DNA of 64,000 bases from Verrucomicrobiaceae bacterium (GCA_016795365.1 JAEUHN010000031.1:1-64000), one strand, 5' to 3'; positions 28,362 to 37,696 are shown, numbered from the stretch's first letter. Made by a program: numbers and translations. The notes: generated by a model from the letters alone, not told the origin.

Positions 28362-30391
28362 GCACGGATTCGATTCTTCACTGGTTGCTGCGCACCACGG
28401 TGGAAGGCAGCGCGTTGATCCTCGCCGTGCTGGCGATCAGGCGACTGATGAGCAGCCGCCTCACGCCGAGCTGGCGCGTGGCGCTGTGGAGTGTCGTGGC
28501 ACTGAAGCTACTTGTTCCAGCTTCTCTGCCGACCATCGGCCTCGGAACTCTATTGCCCTCGATCTCATCTGACCGCGTAACGTTCACAGAAGGTAGCCGT
28601 GGACCTCAGCCGACGGACAGCGTGTTTAGAAATGTGTTGTCGCGTCGTGGCCAAGAAACTGCAACCACGGCGACCGGTTCCGTTTTTGCCGGGCGATCCG
28701 ATTCGAATCACCGCGCGGAAGGTGAGTTGAAACCCACGGCTACCTTCCTTGATCCCTACGCGATCATCTTGGTCGCTTGGTTGGTTGGAGTGGTGGCGAT
28801 GCTGAGCATCGCTGTCGTGAGGGATGTGCGGTTTCGTCGCCGGCAGGCTCGCTGGCCGGTGAATGAAGATCGCCGCCTCGCCGCACACGTTCGCGATGTC
28901 GCTCACGTTCTTCGTCTTCCGCGCACACCACGCATCTTGATCACGGAGGCTTCGACCGTCCCCTCCGTCACCGGCCTGCACTCGCCTGCGTTGCTCATGC
29001 CCCGCGATTGGGAATCGCAATTCACTGCCGACGAACTCGACTCCATCCTTCGCCACGAGTTGCTGCATCTGAGACACCACGACCTTTGGCTGAACTGGTT
29101 CGCCGCGCTGGTGAATGCGCTGCAATGGTTCAATCCGCTCGTGTGGCTCGCCGTCGCACGCTGCCAGGAAGATCGCGAACTCCGCTGCGACGAACGCGCG
29201 CTCAGCATCGCTTCCTCCGAGCAACGCATCGCCTATGGCCGCACACTGCTGCGCCTTGCCGAACATTTCATCACACCACCCGCGATTGCAGGAGTCGCGC
29301 CGTGTGTGCGCAACCACCCGCTCCTGCGCGAACGCATCCTCATGATCACGAATCCCGCTTCTCACCGTCCCTGGCTCCACGCATTGTGCTCGCTCGCCCT
29401 CGGCGCACTGGTCATTATTTCCTTTGGTTCTGCCCGTGCTCAAGAAGGCAAACCCAATCGCACTCGTGAGGGGGAACGCTCGTCACCCGAGGCCGGTGCA
29501 CCGCGCAAAGCTGGCGAAGAAAACGGCGCAGCTCGCAAAGGCGAAGCCGACGGTATGAAGAAGCGCGGTGATGGAGACGGCGCGGCCAAGTCTGGTGCCC
29601 GCGATGGTGACGGTGCAAAGAAGACCGGCGCTCGCGATGGTGAGGGCATGACAAAATCTGCGGAAGGAGACGGCGCTCGCAAAGCGGGTCCTCGCGATGG
29701 CGAGGGCACGCGTAAGCCGGGGATGCGAGATGGCGAGGGGGGCAAGAAGTCGGCCGAAGGCGACGGCGCACGCAAGCCGGGGCCTCGTGACGGCGAGGGC
29801 AGCAGAAAGTCAGGCGCACGCGATGGCAAAGGAGTTGCTCGCGGCGAAGGATCTCGCAAGAACGGGGAAGGCACGGATGAATTGGTCAAGGTCAGCTTCC
29901 CAAACAGTCCTCTGGCCAGTGTGTTTCCCTTCTACACCAAGCTCACCGGCAAAGATGTTCTGCGCTCCAACGAGACGGACCGTGTGATGGCGAAGATCGT
30001 TGCCTCCCGACCGCTGCCCGCTTCGGAGGCCGTTGCATTCATTGAAGCCAGTCTGTTGCTGAATGGCTACGCGATCGTCGAAACCGACAACGATCGTGTG
30101 GTGAAGTGCGTCAAGGCCAGCGAAGTCAGTGCTAGCGAAACCGCAACCAAGGGAATCAAGATGCGCGTTACCGACGGTGGCGACACGATCATCATCAATG
30201 GAGAGAAGGTTCCGCACGCACGCCTGCGCGGTCACCTGTCCGAGTTCCTTCCTGAGCATCGTGGTGAAGAGGTCACCATTGAGGCAGACGACGACGTGCC
30301 GTTCAAATCCGTCGCCGATGTGCTTGACGCGGCACGCGACAACGGCGCTAAGAATGCCCGCATCACTGGCAGTAAGGGCGGCGAGCGTTGA
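28358..30391 (+). CDS. BlaR1-like M56 peptidase with Gly/Lys/Arg repeat linker and secretin-N plus TolR-like tail
   Basis: A 677-residue fusion. Residues 1-~390 are an integral-membrane M56 zinc peptidase: membrane helices near 8-25, 45-65, 125-145 and 345-365, and the zinc motif HELLHLRHH starting at His233. Residues ~370-510 are a low-complexity linker built from imperfect copies of (S/G/P)ARDGEGxxK. The C-terminal ~170 residues resemble a secretin-N/STN-type domain (VKVSFPNSPLASVFPFYTKL) followed by an ExbD/TolR-like periplasmic domain (VTIEADDDVPFKSVADVLDA). The penicillin-binding sensor of classical BlaR1 is absent, so the ligand is probably different. Translational overlap with blaI indicates a signalling pair. 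Confidence 0.8.
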   Translation: MSTDSILHWLLRTTVEGSALILAVLAIRRLMSSRLTPSWRVALWSVVALKLLVPASLPTIGLGTLLPSISSDRVTFTEGSRGPQPTDSVFRNVLSRRGQETATTATGSVFAGRSDSNHRAEGELKPTATFLDPYAIILVAWLVGVVAMLSIAVVRDVRFRRRQARWPVNEDRRLAAHVRDVAHVLRLPRTPRILITEASTVPSVTGLHSPALLMPRDWESQFTADELDSILRHELLHLRHHDLWLNWFAALVNALQWFNPLVWLAVARCQEDRELRCDERALSIASSEQRIAYGRTLLRLAEHFITPPAIAGVAPCVRNHPLLRERILMITNPASHRPWLHALCSLALGALVIISFGSARAQEGKPNRTREGERSSPEAGAPRKAGEENGAARKGEADGMKKRGDGDGAAKSGARDGDGAKKTGARDGEGMTKSAEGDGARKAGPRDGEGTRKPGMRDGEGGKKSAEGDGARKPGPRDGEGSRKSGARDGKGVARGEGSRKNGEGTDELVKVSFPNSPLASVFPFYTKLTGKDVLRSNETDRVMAKIVASRPLPASEAVAFIEASLLLNGYAIVETDNDRVVKCVKASEVSASETATKGIKMRVTDGGDTIIINGEKVPHARLRGHLSEFLPEHRGEEVTIEADDDVPFKSVADVLDAARDNGAKNARITGSKGGER

Positions 30392-30421
30392 TTAGGTTTC
30401 ACTCCAGAATCTCTCTCCACC

Positions 30422-31951
30422 ATGAACACTCGATGCCTCATCATCGTGGGTCTTCTGGGCTGCGTGCCTGCCTTCAGCTCTGCCGCTTCGCCCGCAGAAG
30501 TGAAGACGGCATTGGTCAAGGCCGTGACCTTCATGCACACGAAGGCCGCCGTGCATGGCGGCTATGTGTATCGTTACAGCGCTGACTTCACCTTGCGTGA
30601 AGCCGAAGGCATTCCCGGACCGGACACGATTTGGATTCAGCCACCGGGGACGACGGCAGTCGGGGAGGCGATGCTGGATGCGTATGAAGCCACTCAGGAC
30701 AAGGTCTGTCTGGGAGCCGCAACGGAGGCGGCTCACGCGGTGAGTCGCACACAGTTGCAGAGTGGTGGATGGGATTACTCAGGTGACCTTGGTCGTGATC
30801 GTGCGAAGGCGGGGCAATACAGTCGCACCGTGGACGGGAAGGTGGCGAACATGGGTGCCATGGCTGCCCACGAGCCCGGCTGGCATCTGTGGAAGCAGCG
30901 CAAGCTAAAGCTCAACCTCGCCACGCTCGACGATGATGTGACGCAGAGTGCGACACGATTGTTGGTGCGAGTCAATGCGACCTTGAGGCAGCAGGATGAG
31001 GAGATCCATGATGCGGCGGGCTTCGCGCTCATCGCCTTGCGCAGCGTGCAGTATCCGAATGGCGCGTGGTCCGCCTCGTTCGATGCGCTCACCGAAGGGG
31101 AGTTCAGCAAAGAGCTCTATCCCATCAAACCTGCGTCTTACCCCGTCGACTGGCCGCGCAAGTGGCCGAAGAATTTCACGGGCTGCTATGTCTTGAACGA
31201 CAACCTGCACGCCACCGCAATGCGCACGCTCTTGCTCGGGGCGAAGCTGGACAACGACGCAGATGCCTTGGCGGCAGCGAAGCGCGCAGGTGACTTTCTC
31301 CTTCTCGCCCAGATGCCTGATCCACAGCCTGCGTGGGCGCAGCAGTATGATGCGGAGATGCATCCGTGCTGGAGCCGCGCATTCGAGCCTTCTTCAATCA
31401 GCGGTCGCGAATCGCAGGCCGTCATGTGGGCCTTGCTTCGACTAGTGGAAGCGACAGGCGACAAGAAGTATCTCGCGCCGATTCCGCGCGCGGTGGAGTA
31501 TTTGAAGAGGTCGCGCCTGCCGAATGGCAAGATCGCTCGCTTCTATGAACTGCAGACCAACAAGCCGCTCTACTTCGTGCGTGGCAAAGGCGGCAAGGGC
31601 TTCGAGCTGAGCTACGATGGCACGCACGCTTCGTCGAACTACGGCTGGGAGTGGAACTATGAAGGCGACGCGATCCTGGCAGCGATGGAGGCGCTGAAGA
31701 GCGGAGCGAAGCCGATGTATCCCAAGGCCGAGCACGAGCGCTGGAACCTGCCGCCATCGGATGCGGATGTGGACACCATTTTGAAGTCGATGAATGCCGA
31801 AGGCGCATGGCTGGAGACCGGCGATGAGCGTGGCTGGATTCGCGATGCTTCCGGCAAGAAGGTGCATCCGGCAGGTGGCGTGATTCACAGCGATACCTTT
31901 GTTCAAAACGTCCGCGCCCTCAGCGCGTGGTTGAAGGAGAAGAAGTCATGA
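30422..31951 (+). CDS. Secreted pectate-lyase-like protein (PL10-type alpha/alpha fold)
   Basis: A 509-residue secreted protein (signal peptide MNTRCLIIVGLLGCVPAFSSA). The body has repeated helical-hairpin signatures (LQSGGWDYSG, QYPNGAWSASFD) and near the end ARFYELQTNKPLYFVRGK, which resembles the ARFYDLETNRP motif of PL10 pectate lyases. It may cleave polygalacturonate or another uronic-acid polymer; I am not certain of the substrate. The stop overlaps the next start by 4 bp, so it is co-translated with the DUF1549/DUF1553 gene, a common pairing in verrucomicrobial polysaccharide-use operons. Confidence 0.6.
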   Translation: MNTRCLIIVGLLGCVPAFSSAASPAEVKTALVKAVTFMHTKAAVHGGYVYRYSADFTLREAEGIPGPDTIWIQPPGTTAVGEAMLDAYEATQDKVCLGAATEAAHAVSRTQLQSGGWDYSGDLGRDRAKAGQYSRTVDGKVANMGAMAAHEPGWHLWKQRKLKLNLATLDDDVTQSATRLLVRVNATLRQQDEEIHDAAGFALIALRSVQYPNGAWSASFDALTEGEFSKELYPIKPASYPVDWPRKWPKNFTGCYVLNDNLHATAMRTLLLGAKLDNDADALAAAKRAGDFLLLAQMPDPQPAWAQQYDAEMHPCWSRAFEPSSISGRESQAVMWALLRLVEATGDKKYLAPIPRAVEYLKRSRLPNGKIARFYELQTNKPLYFVRGKGGKGFELSYDGTHASSNYGWEWNYEGDAILAAMEALKSGAKPMYPKAEHERWNLPPSDADVDTILKSMNAEGAWLETGDERGWIRDASGKKVHPAGGVIHSDTFVQNVRALSAWLKEKKS

Positions 31952-34017
31952 ATGCTTCACAAAATGTAACCCAGTTGCGCCGCAACTGGCGTCTTGTGAC
32001 TTGTGTGCGTTGGTTGATCCGACTCTCCAGTTGCGGCGCAACTGGACTACTTTTGGCCGGCCTCCCGCCCAAGCCCAGCGACCTTCCCTGGTCCTTCCAG
32101 CGTCTTGCGCGCCCGGCTGTTCCGAAGACCCAGAACACCGCGTGGCCGAAGGACGACATGGATCGCTTCGTCCTCGCCAAGCTGGAGGCGGCCAAGCTCG
32201 CACCGAATGCGGATGCATCGCGTGTCACCCTGATCCGTCGCGTTGCCTACGATCTGACGGGCTTGCCACCGACGTGGGATGAAGTGACCGACTTCGTGCG
32301 GGACCCGAGCAACGATGACGTTGCGCTGGCGAAGGTGGTGGATGGTTATCTCAAGTCGTCGCGCTTCGGTGAGCGCTGGGCGAGGCATTGGCTGGATGTC
32401 GTGCGCTATGCGGACAGCAGCGGGCGCACCTGGAATGCGCCGATCACGTATGCGTGGAAGTATCGCGACTGGGTGATCGACTCGTTCAACAACGACAAGC
32501 CCTACAACCGCTTCGTGGCCGAGCAGATCGCGGGTGACCTGCTGCCCGCCAAGACCGTGCAGCAACGTCGCGAACAGATCATTGGCACCGGCTTGCTCGC
32601 GCTGGGTGCGATGGATCTCACGGAAGGTCAGGCGGAGCGCTTCACGATGGATCAGGTCGACGATCAAATCGACGTGACCACGCGCGCGTTTCTCGGCATG
32701 ACCATCGCTTGTGCGCGTTGTCACGATCACAAAACGGACCCGGTGACGCAGAAGGACTACTATGCGTTGGCTGGCTTGTTTTACTCGTCGCGCACGCTGC
32801 CTGGAACGGCGCACAAAGGAGACATGACAGGCGCGGGCTACGTCGATCCCGAGATGCTGATCGATCTGCCTGCGAAGCTCGGCGACAAGGTCGGGCCACC
32901 GTCGAAGCTGCCCGAAGGTGTGCACTCGATGTCGGACTACTCGGAGGCGTCGAGTGCCGACCGGAAGGCCGTCATCAAGTATGACACGGACGGCTTCTTC
33001 GCCATCGGCGTGGTGGATGCGAAGCCGCAGAACTGCGAACTCGCGGTGGGTGGTGATCCGTATGAACGCGGAGCGGCACCGCATCGCGGATCGATCGATA
33101 TTCCGACACTGCCGAAGATGCCGCCTGTGGCTCCAGGGGCATCGGGTCGTCTGGAACTCGCCAACTGGATCACGCTGCCGACGCATCCGATGACGGCGCG
33201 CGTCATGGTGAATCGGGTGTGGGCGCATCTCTTTGGCAAAGGCATCGTGCGCACGGTGGATGACTTCGGCATGACGGGTTCGTGGCCAAAGAATCAAGAG
33301 CTGCTCGATCACCTCGCGGTGCGGTTTGTCGTCGATGGCTGGAGTGTGAAGAAGCTGATCCGCACGATCATGCTGAGTCATGCGTATCGGCTCGATAGCA
33401 GCGTAGAGCAAAGAGCAAAGAGCGAAGACCTTCCTGCGAGGTCTGACGCTGCGAACAAAGGTTCTACGCTCTCAGCTCTTAGCTCTCCGCTTACCGTCGA
33501 TCCTGACAACGACCTGCATTGGCGCATGGCACCGCGTCGGCTTGAGTTTGAGGCGATTCGCGATGCAATGCTGATGGCGGCGAATGAACTGAAGCTGGAT
33601 CGGCCCGAGGGCATTCAAGTCGCGGGCACGGGAGGCAAAGGCAACACGGGCCGCACACGCAGTTTGCTCGATCTCGAGTCGCCGTATCGCACGATCTACC
33701 TGCCGGTGCTGCGCGACCTGCTGCCGGATGCGTATGCGACCTTTGACTTCCCGCCGCCGACGCAGATCAAAGGCCAGCGTGATGTGACCACGGCAGCGCC
33801 ACAGTCGCTGTGGTTCATGAACAGCGGCTTCAGTGAACGTATCGCTGGCGCGGTGGCAGAGCGTGAGTCGGATGTCGCCGCGTTGTATCGTCTGCTGCTG
33901 AGTCGTGAGCCGACCGCGGATGAAGTTGCGGACGCCAAGGAGTTGATTGCTGACTCGGGTGCAGCCGCGCTGGTGCAGGCGCTCATTGGTTCAGCGGAGT
34001 TTCGTTATGTGTTTTGA
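31948..34017 (+). CDS. DUF1549/DUF1553 (PSD1-type) protein
   Basis: A 689-residue protein of the large Planctomycetes/Verrucomicrobia PSD1 family. The DUF1549 half has RVTLIRRVAYDLTGLPPTWD, GERWARHWLDVVRYADSSG and CARCHDHK, a CxxCH heme-like site. The DUF1553 half has RLELANWITLPTHPMTARV, VNRVWAHLFGKGIVRTVDDFG and EFEAIRDAMLMA. Two oddities: the first 33 residues contain two copies of a palindromic repeat in place of a normal signal peptide, and residues near 487-517 are an in-frame insertion made from heptad repeats. The biochemical function is unproven; an envelope redox or sulfated-sugar role is supposed. Confidence 0.85.
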   Translation: MNASQNVTQLRRNWRLVTCVRWLIRLSSCGATGLLLAGLPPKPSDLPWSFQRLARPAVPKTQNTAWPKDDMDRFVLAKLEAAKLAPNADASRVTLIRRVAYDLTGLPPTWDEVTDFVRDPSNDDVALAKVVDGYLKSSRFGERWARHWLDVVRYADSSGRTWNAPITYAWKYRDWVIDSFNNDKPYNRFVAEQIAGDLLPAKTVQQRREQIIGTGLLALGAMDLTEGQAERFTMDQVDDQIDVTTRAFLGMTIACARCHDHKTDPVTQKDYYALAGLFYSSRTLPGTAHKGDMTGAGYVDPEMLIDLPAKLGDKVGPPSKLPEGVHSMSDYSEASSADRKAVIKYDTDGFFAIGVVDAKPQNCELAVGGDPYERGAAPHRGSIDIPTLPKMPPVAPGASGRLELANWITLPTHPMTARVMVNRVWAHLFGKGIVRTVDDFGMTGSWPKNQELLDHLAVRFVVDGWSVKKLIRTIMLSHAYRLDSSVEQRAKSEDLPARSDAANKGSTLSALSSPLTVDPDNDLHWRMAPRRLEFEAIRDAMLMAANELKLDRPEGIQVAGTGGKGNTGRTRSLLDLESPYRTIYLPVLRDLLPDAYATFDFPPPTQIKGQRDVTTAAPQSLWFMNSGFSERIAGAVAERESDVAALYRLLLSREPTADEVADAKELIADSGAAALVQALIGSAEFRYVF
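31971..32045. repeat. Paired 19-bp palindromes at the start of the PSD1 gene
   Basis: CCAGTTGCGCCGCAACTGG (31971-31989) and CCAGTTGCGGCGCAACTGG (32027-32045) differ only in the central base and are 56 bp apart. Each is a near-perfect palindrome. They are translated as TQLRRNW and SSCGATG, within the region where a signal peptide is expected. They look like a REP/MITE-like unit. Confidence 0.85.
33405..33492. repeat. Heptad inverted repeat inserted in the PSD1 coding sequence
   Basis: Left arm GAGCAAA-GAGCAAA-GAGCGAA (33406-33426) and right arm GCTCTCA-GCTCTTA-GCTCTCC (33468-33488) are inverted copies with exact 7-bp phase, around a small GACCT/AGGTC hairpin (33427-33443). It is in frame and encodes VEQRAKSEDLP...LSALSSPLT, a stretch that relatives lack between RLDSS and DPDNDLHWR. 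Confidence 0.8.
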
Positions 34018-34033
34018 GTCTTCAGTTTCAAAC

Positions 34034-34100
34034 GCAGAGATCACAGAGAGACACAGAGGTTTTGTCTCTGTGAACCTCTGTGCTCTCCGTGGTTAGTCCC
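34034..34100. repeat. CAGAG-type intergenic hairpin repeat
   Basis: ACGCAGAGATCACAGAGAG is followed by CACAGAGGTT, which pairs with AACCTCTGTG downstream. The 91-bp gap between the PSD1 and DUF1501 genes consists almost entirely of this repeat. Similar CACAGAG repeats are, to my knowledge, widespread in Verrucomicrobia and Planctomycetes. Confidence 0.7.
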
Positions 34101-34108
34101 GTTCTCCT

Positions 34109-35446
34109 ATGTTTACTCGTCGCTCTCTTCTCGAATCGTCCAGCCTCGGCTTCGGCATGTTGGCCTTGAATGCCTTGCACGCGCAGTGGGCGGGTGCGGC
34201 GAGGCCGTCGATGATCAATCCGCTGGCCCCACGGCAGCCGCATTTCACGCCCAAGGCGAAGCGCGTCATTTTCATGTATATGGCGGGCGGGCCGACGCAT
34301 CTCGATACATTCGACTTCAAGCCGGAGCTGAAGAAGCAGGATGGCAATAATCGTCTGCTCGGTCCGGTCTATGATTTCAAGCCGAGCGGGAAGAGCGGCA
34401 TCATGATCTCGGAAGTGTTTCCCGAGTTGAGCAAGCACGCGGACGATCTCTGCCTGCTCAATGGTATGAAGACCAACAACCCCGGCCATCAGCAGGCGAC
34501 CGTGGCGCTGCACATCGGCAGCGAGATGTTTGTGCGTCCGTCCATGGGCGCGTGGGTGGTCTATGGACTCGGCAGCGAGGCAGAGGATCTGCCAGGGTTT
34601 GTGACCATTGATCCGATTCAGGATCAAGGCGGCGCGATGAACTATGGCTCCGCGTTTTTGCCTGCGACGTTCCAGGGCACGCGGCTTGGCACGGGATCGA
34701 GCGGCGTGCCGAACTTGAGTGGCAGCTTGTCGGAGTCGGCGCAGCGGAAGCAGCTCGACTTCATCCAGAAAGCGAACCGTCGTCTGCTGGAGAAGCAGCC
34801 CTCGCATCCTGAGATCGAAGGCATCATCCAGAGCTACGAAATGGCGGCGAAGATGCAGACGAGCGTGCCTGCGGTGCTCGATCTGGATGGTGAGCCGGAC
34901 AGCATTCGCAGTCTCTACGGGCTCGACGACAGCACGACGGAACGCTTTGGAACGCAGTGCCTGATGGCGCGGCGCATGGCGGAGAAAGGTGTGCGTTTCA
35001 TTCAGCTCACCAGCAATGGCTGGGATCATCACAACAACCTGCGCGATGCGCTCGGTGGTCGTGCAGCCTCCATCGACAAACCGATCGCAGGACTCATTGC
35101 CGATCTGAAGCAACGCGACATGCTCAAGGACACGCTCATCGTCTGGGGCGGCGAGTTTGGCCGTGGCACGCACGGTGACAACGACGTGCGCAATGGTCGC
35201 GGTCATAACGCCAAGGGCTTCAGCATGTGGATGTGCGGCGGCGGTGTGAAGGGCGGGATGCGCTACGGCAGCACCGACGAACTCGGCGGCGAGGCTGCCG
35301 AAGGCATCATGGGCACGCATGACCTGCACGCGACGATCCTGCACCTGCTGGGCCTCGATCACGAGCGGCTCACGTTTAAGTATGCAGGTCGCGCCTTCCG
35401 CCTCACCGATGTGGCAGGTGAGGTGCATGAGAAGATCATTGCTTGA
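34109..35446 (+). CDS. DUF1501 secreted protein (sulfatase/phosphatase-like fold)
   Basis: A 445-residue protein with a twin-arginine start (MFTRRSLLESSSLGFGMLAL). The DUF1501 core has FMYMAGGPTHLDTFDFKPEL, GMKTNNPGHQQATVALHIGS, GVRFIQLTSNGWDHHNN, VWGGEFGRGTHGDND and GTHDLHATILHLLG. The conserved Asp/His clusters match the alkaline-phosphatase superfamily metal site. It is the usual partner of DUF1549/DUF1553 proteins and is encoded directly after one here, so the two probably act together in the envelope. Substrate unknown. Confidence 0.88.
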   Translation: MFTRRSLLESSSLGFGMLALNALHAQWAGAARPSMINPLAPRQPHFTPKAKRVIFMYMAGGPTHLDTFDFKPELKKQDGNNRLLGPVYDFKPSGKSGIMISEVFPELSKHADDLCLLNGMKTNNPGHQQATVALHIGSEMFVRPSMGAWVVYGLGSEAEDLPGFVTIDPIQDQGGAMNYGSAFLPATFQGTRLGTGSSGVPNLSGSLSESAQRKQLDFIQKANRRLLEKQPSHPEIEGIIQSYEMAAKMQTSVPAVLDLDGEPDSIRSLYGLDDSTTERFGTQCLMARRMAEKGVRFIQLTSNGWDHHNNLRDALGGRAASIDKPIAGLIADLKQRDMLKDTLIVWGGEFGRGTHGDNDVRNGRGHNAKGFSMWMCGGGVKGGMRYGSTDELGGEAAEGIMGTHDLHATILHLLGLDHERLTFKYAGRAFRLTDVAGEVHEKIIA

Positions 35447-35449
35447 GGG

Positions 35450-35480
35450 CAAAAAGAAACCCGGTCGGAGGACCGGGTTT
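35450..35480 (-). terminator. Terminator of the DEAD-box gene (possibly bidirectional)
   Basis: AAACCCGGTC (35457-35466) pairs with GACCGGGTTT (35471-35480), a perfect 10-bp stem with a GGAG loop. On the minus strand it is followed by CTTTTT, a U-tract suited to the leftward helicase gene. The DUF1501 gene ends 11 bp before it and may use the same stem. Confidence 0.9.
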
Positions 35481-35496
35481 CGTGAGGTGTGAATCG

Positions 35497-37473
35497 TTAC
35501 TCGTCGAAGTCGCGCTCGGGTCTGCGACTTGGAGGTCCGCCTCCGCCTTGACGGAAGCCTTCGCCGAAGGGGCGACGAGGAGGACGTGGAGGTCCGCCGT
35601 AACCACCGTAGCCTCCGCCACCACCGCCGCCGTAGCCTCCACCTCCATAACCACCACCGCCTTGGCCGCGACCACCTCCGTAGCCTCCGCCTCCATAACC
35701 GCCGCCCGCTCCACCATAGCCACCACTACCGCCGCCGGGGCCGTAGCCGCTGCCGCCTTGATCATCGCGGAAGCGACGGGTGGGGGGACCACGACGTTCG
35801 AACTGAGGCTGAGGTGCCTGCCCTGGGGATGCGCCGACGCGGCGACCGCGCAGGTTGGCACCGTTGATGGCCTGGAGCACTTGATCTGCGAACTCGCTTC
35901 CCACTTGCACCAGGGTGATGGTGGGCAGGATCTCGATGCGGCCGATGGCCGAACGATCGACGCCTGATTCGCCTGCGATGCAGCCGACGACATCACCGGG
36001 AAGGATGCCGGCGTTGCGGCCCACGTTGAGTCGGATCCAGGTGCCGTTCTCGTCCACCGATGGGCCGCCACCTTCACGGGGGGCGCGAGGTTCACGTGGC
36101 TCGCGGGGTGCGCGAGGATCGTTACGCTGACCACGTTCGGCCATGCGAGGATCATCTTCGCGAATGCGCTCCACGGGACGCACCTTTTCTTCGGTAAGGA
36201 GGTGGAGAAGGGCGGAGATGACTTCGGTGGGGGTGCTGTTTTCGAGCAGCGTGTCCACGAGTTCGTCCTGCACCTTGAATTCCTTGGCCTCGATGGTGCC
36301 ACGGATTTCTTCGATGAGCTTGCTGGTGTGCTTCTCGTGCAGCTCTTCCTGGCGCGGCACTTTGTCGCGAGGGATCTGCGTCTTGGTGAAGCGCATGACC
36401 TGCATGAGGCGGCCATATTCGCGACCGCTCACGAGGGTGATGGCTTTGCCGCTCTTGCCGGCGCGGCCTGTGCGGCCGATGCGATGCACGTAGTCTTCGG
36501 GATCGTGCGGCAGCTCATAGTTGAAGACGATTTCGAGGTCGTCCACGTCGAGGCCACGGGCCGCGACGTCGGTGGCGACCAGGAGTTCGACCTGACGCTC
36601 GCGGAAGCGCTTCATGACGCGCTCGCGCATGGCCTGGGTCATGTCGCCGTGGAGTTTGTCGGCGGAGTAGCCGCGGGCTATCAGGGCATCGGTGAGTTCG
36701 TCCACCTGGATCTTGGTGAAGCCGAAGATGATGCCGTATTTGACGTCGTGCAGATCGAGCAGACGGCAGAGCACTTCGGTCTTGGAGCGGTAGTCCACTT
36801 CCACGTAGCTTTGCTCGATGGAGGGGATATTGGCTGCCGTCGCTTCGATGCGGACGCGGACGGGGTCCTTGGTGAAGCGCTCGATGATCTTCTGAATGCC
36901 AGCCGGGAGCGTGGCGCTGAAGAGGACGGTCTGGCGGCCTTCGGTGGGGACGGCTTCGAGGATCTTGTCCATCTCCTCGCGGAAGCCCATGTCCACCATG
37001 CGGTCGGCTTCATCGAGCACGACCATCTTCACGGCGGAGAGGTCAAGGGCACCGTTGCCCACGTGGTCGAGCAAGCGGCCTGGGGTGCCGATCACGATCT
37101 GAGGACCCGCCTTGAGCCCGCGGAACTGGCGCTCGTAGCTGGCGCCGCCGTAGATGGGGAGTTCACGGACACCTCTTTTGAACGAGGCGAGCTTGGCGAT
37201 TTCCTCGGCGACCTGGGAGGCGAGTTCGCGCGTGGGGCACATGATGAGCACCTGGGGCACGTTGCGCGAGGCATCGACACGTTCGACGGCGGGGATGCCG
37301 AAGGCGGCGGTTTTGCCGGAGCCGGTCTGGCTCTGGCCAATCATATCGCGGCCTTCCAGGAGGTGCGGGATGGCTTCGCTTTGGATGGGGGAGGCCTGCT
37401 CGAAGCCCATCTTCTCGACGGCTTGCAGGATTTCGGGGGACAGCCCCAATTCGGAGAACAGTTTCTGGCTCAT
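35497..37473 (-). CDS. DEAD-box RNA helicase with DbpA-type domain and Gly/Tyr-rich tail
   Basis: A 658-residue ATP-dependent RNA helicase from the ATG at 37473. Motifs: SQTGSGKTAAFGIP (I), CPTRELA (Ia), TPGRLLDH, VLDEADRM (II), SATLP (III), VATDVAARGLDVDD and HRIGRTGRAG (VI). A DbpA-type RNA-binding domain follows near residues 485-560 (WIRLNVGRNAGILPGDVVG). The final ~100 residues are low-complexity GYGGGG repeats with RR and RPP patches, as in RNA-condensing proteins. Likely roles are ribosome assembly and unwinding of structured RNA in the cold. The gene has a 5' region of over 100 bp with a small hairpin near 37485-37500. Confidence 0.93.
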   Translation of the reverse strand: MSQKLFSELGLSPEILQAVEKMGFEQASPIQSEAIPHLLEGRDMIGQSQTGSGKTAAFGIPAVERVDASRNVPQVLIMCPTRELASQVAEEIAKLASFKRGVRELPIYGGASYERQFRGLKAGPQIVIGTPGRLLDHVGNGALDLSAVKMVVLDEADRMVDMGFREEMDKILEAVPTEGRQTVLFSATLPAGIQKIIERFTKDPVRVRIEATAANIPSIEQSYVEVDYRSKTEVLCRLLDLHDVKYGIIFGFTKIQVDELTDALIARGYSADKLHGDMTQAMRERVMKRFRERQVELLVATDVAARGLDVDDLEIVFNYELPHDPEDYVHRIGRTGRAGKSGKAITLVSGREYGRLMQVMRFTKTQIPRDKVPRQEELHEKHTSKLIEEIRGTIEAKEFKVQDELVDTLLENSTPTEVISALLHLLTEEKVRPVERIREDDPRMAERGQRNDPRAPREPREPRAPREGGGPSVDENGTWIRLNVGRNAGILPGDVVGCIAGESGVDRSAIGRIEILPTITLVQVGSEFADQVLQAINGANLRGRRVGASPGQAPQPQFERRGPPTRRFRDDQGGSGYGPGGGSGGYGGAGGGYGGGGYGGGRGQGGGGYGGGGYGGGGGGGYGGYGGPPRPPRRPFGEGFRQGGGGPPSRRPERDFDE

Positions 37474-37696
37474 ATTTCGTGACACAAACCCGCAGGGTTG
37501 CGGCACTTCACTCACTTATTCACAAGAGCGCCGGGGAAACTGCGGCGCGCGAGGTAGCACAGGTGGCGGCTTTTTGCGCAATATTTTTTTGTTTCCCTGC
37601 TTTTCCACCGGGTGGGGGGCGACAAACGAGTGTTGATGCCGCTCCGGGACTCGGCTAAAAGGCACGCGCCCTGCTCCGGTGGGGTGTGCCCTAGGT

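Noticed and set aside
29460..29880. Repeat linker of the M56 protein as a possible recent DNA repeat or assembly error
   Set aside because: The copies vary at codon level and keep the frame, consistent with a real low-complexity protein linker.
32047..33411. 454-codon minus-strand open frame
   Set aside because: Antisense to the PSD1 gene; the translation is Arg/His-rich with no recognisable domain.
35540..35760. Repetitive DNA resembling a tandem-repeat array or CRISPR
   Set aside because: It encodes the Gly/Tyr-rich tail of the DEAD-box helicase; no conserved repeat-spacer pattern.
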